Positions 33,968 through 35,852 of a stretch of DNA of 35,852 nt are shown here, piece after piece. This DNA comes from Thermodesulfovibrionales bacterium (lineage in GTDB: Bacteria > Nitrospirota > Thermodesulfovibrionia > Thermodesulfovibrionales > SM23-35). The translations under genes were made by a program, and so were the position numbers. The notes under the pieces are model-generated. The model did no database searches. It saw only the letters and a program-made list of their open reading frames with translations, and had not been told where the DNA came from. The stretch is taken from positions 1 to 35,852 of the forward strand of contig JAVHLL010000029.1 of NCBI GenBank assembly GCA_031082155.1, written 5' to 3'. How positions within the stretch are numbered: the stretch's first letter is position 1; every line of letters starts with the position of its first letter.

Positions 33968-34231
33968 ATGATTAACCCTATCAATAAAATAACAATTTTA
34001 TTGATAGGTGCACTCTTAACACTGAGTCCGGTCATCGTGCTCGGTTCAGCCTCGCCGAAAGATATCATAGAAAATGAATGCAGCAAGTGTCACTCGACAG
34101 TTATAGTCTATAGTGCGAAGAAAAGTGAAGAAGAATGGACGAAGACTGTTGACCGTATGATCAGTTATGGCACAAAGCTGCCAGAGAATGAACGTAAAAC
34201 CATAATTCATTATCTCTCAGAAAAAAAGTAG
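33968..34231 (+). CDS. Small monohaem c-type cytochrome
   Basis: An 87-residue protein with an N-terminal hydrophobic signal (ITILLIGALLTLSPVIVLGSA) and a single haem site C38-S-K-C41-H42. The C-terminal VDRMISYGTKLPENERKTIIHYLSEK matches small class I cytochromes, with Met in RMISYG as a candidate sixth ligand. It would be a periplasmic electron carrier. It follows the phospholipase-like gene after 2 bases and has no clear Shine-Dalgarno sequence, so it is probably translated by coupling. A perfect 14-bp hairpin overlies codons 4-14. Confidence 0.85.
   Translation: MINPINKITILLIGALLTLSPVIVLGSASPKDIIENECSKCHSTVIVYSAKKSEEEWTKTVDRMISYGTKLPENERKTIIHYLSEKK
33977..34008 (+). promoter_or_regulatory. 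14-bp perfect hairpin in the cytochrome start region
   Basis: CCTATCAATAAAAT (33977-33990) and ATTTTATTGATAGG (33995-34008) pair perfectly around an AACA loop. The hairpin lies 9 nt after the ATG, inside the signal peptide codons. It could influence initiation, coupling or mRNA stability. Confidence 0.5.
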
Positions 34232-34288
34232 TTGCTTCCCGACAAGCACAGTAACTTCAAGAAGTATCTTCTTAAATTTCCCCTTTTT

Positions 34289-35005
34289 TTATAAGGGCGG
34301 AGAATGCTGTTGCAAGGTTTTCCGGATCGTATCCGCGAGAAGGAAAGGCGTCGTTTTCATTTTAATAAGCAATACGTCAGCACCGCCCGTTATAACCCTC
34401 TCCTTTACTTCAGGGGTTTCTACCGCAGAAAAAATGACCACAGGAATTTTCTTCCATGCAGGGTTCTCTCTCAGTATTGAAAGAAACTCATATCCGTCCA
34501 TTGCTTCCATGGAAAGATCGAACAATATAAGGTCCGGCAGGGTCTCCTTCAGAATTCGGTGGGCTTCCCCTGCCTCCTTTGCCTCAAAAACAAAAAACCC
34601 TTCGTGCAGGAGCGTATTTTTATAAATCTGCCGGGATATTGCGTTTTCATCAATAAGAAGGATATTGCGTTTTCTGTCTGCCGCATCAACGGAGTGTTCC
34701 CGTACATGATGCACCAGTCTGTAAATTGTTTTCTTCTGCTCATCGGTCATATCCATAAACTGCAGCCCTATACCGATGCCCGGTTCATTGTGCCTGATCT
34801 GTGCTTTTACGGTTAAGGGCTTCCCTTTTATGGGAAGAGTCACCTGCACTACCCTGTTTTCTTCCAATGAACGACCGGTATAGAGATACATGCCATCTTC
34901 ACTGATGTCCATACACTGGAATGCTATTTTTCCGTCAATCAGTATGTTCCCCTGTATAGGAAATCTTTTCTTTTCCCTGCGTTCCTTTGGATTCCGGTCG
35001 CTCAT
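34289..35005 (-). CDS. PilZ domain-response regulator receiver fusion
   Basis: A 238-residue protein. An N-terminal PilZ domain (about 8-100) has the c-di-GMP-binding RxxxR region (ERREKKRFPI) and the DxSxxG motif as DISEDGMYL. A linker is followed by a receiver domain (about 113-235) with the acidic pair D119-E120 and phospho-acceptor D163 (LILFDLS). The usual KP after the conserved Lys is not clear (LLIKMKTTP). It would link c-di-GMP to a two-component signal, possibly affecting motility or envelope functions. The ATG at 35005 was chosen because a TATAAT ends 6 nt upstream. Confidence 0.85.
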   Translation of the reverse strand: MSDRNPKERREKKRFPIQGNILIDGKIAFQCMDISEDGMYLYTGRSLEENRVVQVTLPIKGKPLTVKAQIRHNEPGIGIGLQFMDMTDEQKKTIYRLVHHVREHSVDAADRKRNILLIDENAISRQIYKNTLLHEGFFVFEAKEAGEAHRILKETLPDLILFDLSMEAMDGYEFLSILRENPAWKKIPVVIFSAVETPEVKERVITGGADVLLIKMKTTPFLLADTIRKTLQQHSPPL

Positions 35006-35011
35006 ACCACC

Positions 35012-35040
35012 ATTATACTGTGCAGAGAGCCTGTCTGCAA
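35012..35040 (-). promoter_or_regulatory. Promoter of the PilZ-REC gene
   Basis: On the minus strand TTGCAG (35035-35040), 17 nt and a perfect TATAAT (35012-35017) end 6 nt before the ATG. The six bases GGTGGT between them could act as a weak Shine-Dalgarno only if transcription began further upstream. Confidence 0.5.
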
Positions 35041-35105
35041 TTTTTTCTTTTCCTGAAATTCCACTCTTCCCAAAATAGTTAAAATGGTATAGATTACAAC
35101 CAGAT

Positions 35106-35825
35106 ATGAATGCATGGAAACAAAACATATTTTTTGTCCTTGTCGATCCCCATGAACCGGGTAATATCGGTGCATCCGCACGCGCTATAAAAAACATGGG
35201 GTTCAGAAACCTTTGCCTCGTTAATCCTCCGCCTGAGATGTCTGAAGAGGGGAGATGGTTTGCCCGGAACGCTCATGATGTGCTTGACTCCGCAAAGGTC
35301 CATCGATCGTTTGAAGAAGCAATAAGGGACAAGGCCGTTGTCGTGGGAACGACCAGGAGAGAAGGAAAAAGACGCGGGGTGATATTGCCTGTTGAACAGG
35401 GTACGGCAAGGATTCGTGAGATAGCCGCACACAATAAAGTCGCTATCCTCTTCGGGAGAGAAGCGCAGGGGCTTACCAATGATGAAGTGGATCAGTGTGG
35501 CTTTCTGATTAAAATCCAGAGCAGTACGATCCAGCCCTCGCTGAACCTTTCACATGCGGTCCTGATTATCGCCTACGAACTTTCAAAGCATGGTCAAAAG
35601 ACAGGTGATACATCCGTGAAGGTCAGGAAGAAAAAATATGACAACTCGACCCTGATTGAAGACCTGAAAACACACGAAGAGATCGCACCTATATACGCAA
35701 GGATATCCCGTGTGCTGGAACTGCTTGAATACATACCGAGGGGGGACAGGAATCTCATGAAAAATATCATCGTCAATCTGATGCACTTCTTCGGCAGACA
35801 GACTGTGTCACAATTGGCAAGGTGA
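35106..35825 (+). CDS. trmJ: tRNA (cytidine/uridine-2'-O-)-methyltransferase TrmJ
   Basis: A 239-residue SPOUT enzyme that 2'-O-methylates position 32 of tRNAs. The three knot motifs are present: FVLVDPHEPGNIGASARAIKNMGF, AILFGREAQGLTNDEVDQC, and IQPSLNLSHAVLIIAYEL. The C-terminal helical extension is of normal length. No Shine-Dalgarno sequence is visible. TGGTATAGA, an extended -10-like site, lies 12 nt before the ATG. The gene is divergent from the PilZ-REC gene with 100 bases between them. Confidence 0.9.
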   Translation: MNAWKQNIFFVLVDPHEPGNIGASARAIKNMGFRNLCLVNPPPEMSEEGRWFARNAHDVLDSAKVHRSFEEAIRDKAVVVGTTRREGKRRGVILPVEQGTARIREIAAHNKVAILFGREAQGLTNDEVDQCGFLIKIQSSTIQPSLNLSHAVLIIAYELSKHGQKTGDTSVKVRKKKYDNSTLIEDLKTHEEIAPIYARISRVLELLEYIPRGDRNLMKNIIVNLMHFFGRQTVSQLAR

Positions 35826-35831
35826 TATAAT
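35823..35831 (+). promoter_or_regulatory. Extended -10 at the right edge of the window
   Basis: TGATATAAT overlaps the end of trmJ and is followed by AGTAGGAA at the window edge. It probably serves a gene beginning just outside. Confidence 0.35.
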
Positions 35832-35852
35832 AGACGGCAAAACAAGTAGGAA

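Noticed and set aside
34259-34273. AAGAAG-TAT-CTTCTT hairpin between the cytochrome and PilZ-REC genes
   Set aside because: A weak 6-bp AT-rich stem. The T-run on the + strand begins about 12 bases later, so it is not a standard terminator.

Overview
The window reads as ordinary chromosomal DNA of a Gram-negative-type bacterium with moderate GC. Three things point to a diderm with respiratory chemistry: a Kdo/WaaP-type lipopolysaccharide kinase, a secreted c-type cytochrome and a class A penicillin-binding protein. The mix of genes (an AddB-like nuclease, MidA/NDUFAF7, MutS2, RarA, a UspA plus atypical-kinase pair, PilZ-REC) is reminiscent of Nitrospirota or former Deltaproteobacteria. That placement is inference; no rRNA or taxonomic marker is present. 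No prophage, insertion sequence with a transposase, or CRISPR array was found.

Layout. 1-4000: the 3' part of an AddB-type PD-(D/E)XK nuclease, then a MidA-like methyltransferase. 3954-4507 is an AT-rich stretch without a convincing gene. 4500-12450 is read mostly leftward: a small hypothetical protein, a UspA protein with an atypical kinase, a THUMP RNA methyltransferase, a small RHH-like protein, YwbE, an RhlE-type DEAD-box helicase and Tex. 12562-17401 is a tightly overlapping leftward operon: asd, a TrzA/ATZ-family deaminase, a MutY-like glycosylase without an Fe-S cluster, and ettA. ftsY is divergent from asd and overlaps the end of a PBP1A gene tail to tail. 20300-21100 holds a small reading frame with an in-frame TAG, tRNA-Ala(GGC) and a small Cys-rich ORF. 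rarA-mutS2 follow rightward.

24800-25330 holds a small Cys-rich NifU-like gene bracketed by two inverted copies of a palindromic element. 25400-29330 contains a TPR lipoprotein, a small membrane protein, two zinc-dependent dehydrogenases and a cupin. 29440-31610 carries the LPS kinase and a cardiolipin synthase-like phospholipase D. 31699-34231 is a pepA, phospholipase C-like, cytochrome c operon. The window ends with a PilZ-REC protein and TrmJ.

Three observations stand out. First, about ten genes that lack a Shine-Dalgarno sequence each have a sigma70-like -10 element only 6 to 11 nt before the ATG, often with a -35 at 17 or 18 nt. This suggests frequent leaderless mRNAs alongside normal SD-led genes such as asd, ftsY, rhlE and ettA. 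Second, the palindromic elements at 24817-24928 and 25219-25326 keep a three-stem fold (outer arms plus two internal hairpins) although the internal stem sequences differ, and further partial termini lie at 12501 and 29335. Third, the small gene at 20347 has a promoter, an ATG and one in-frame amber codon.
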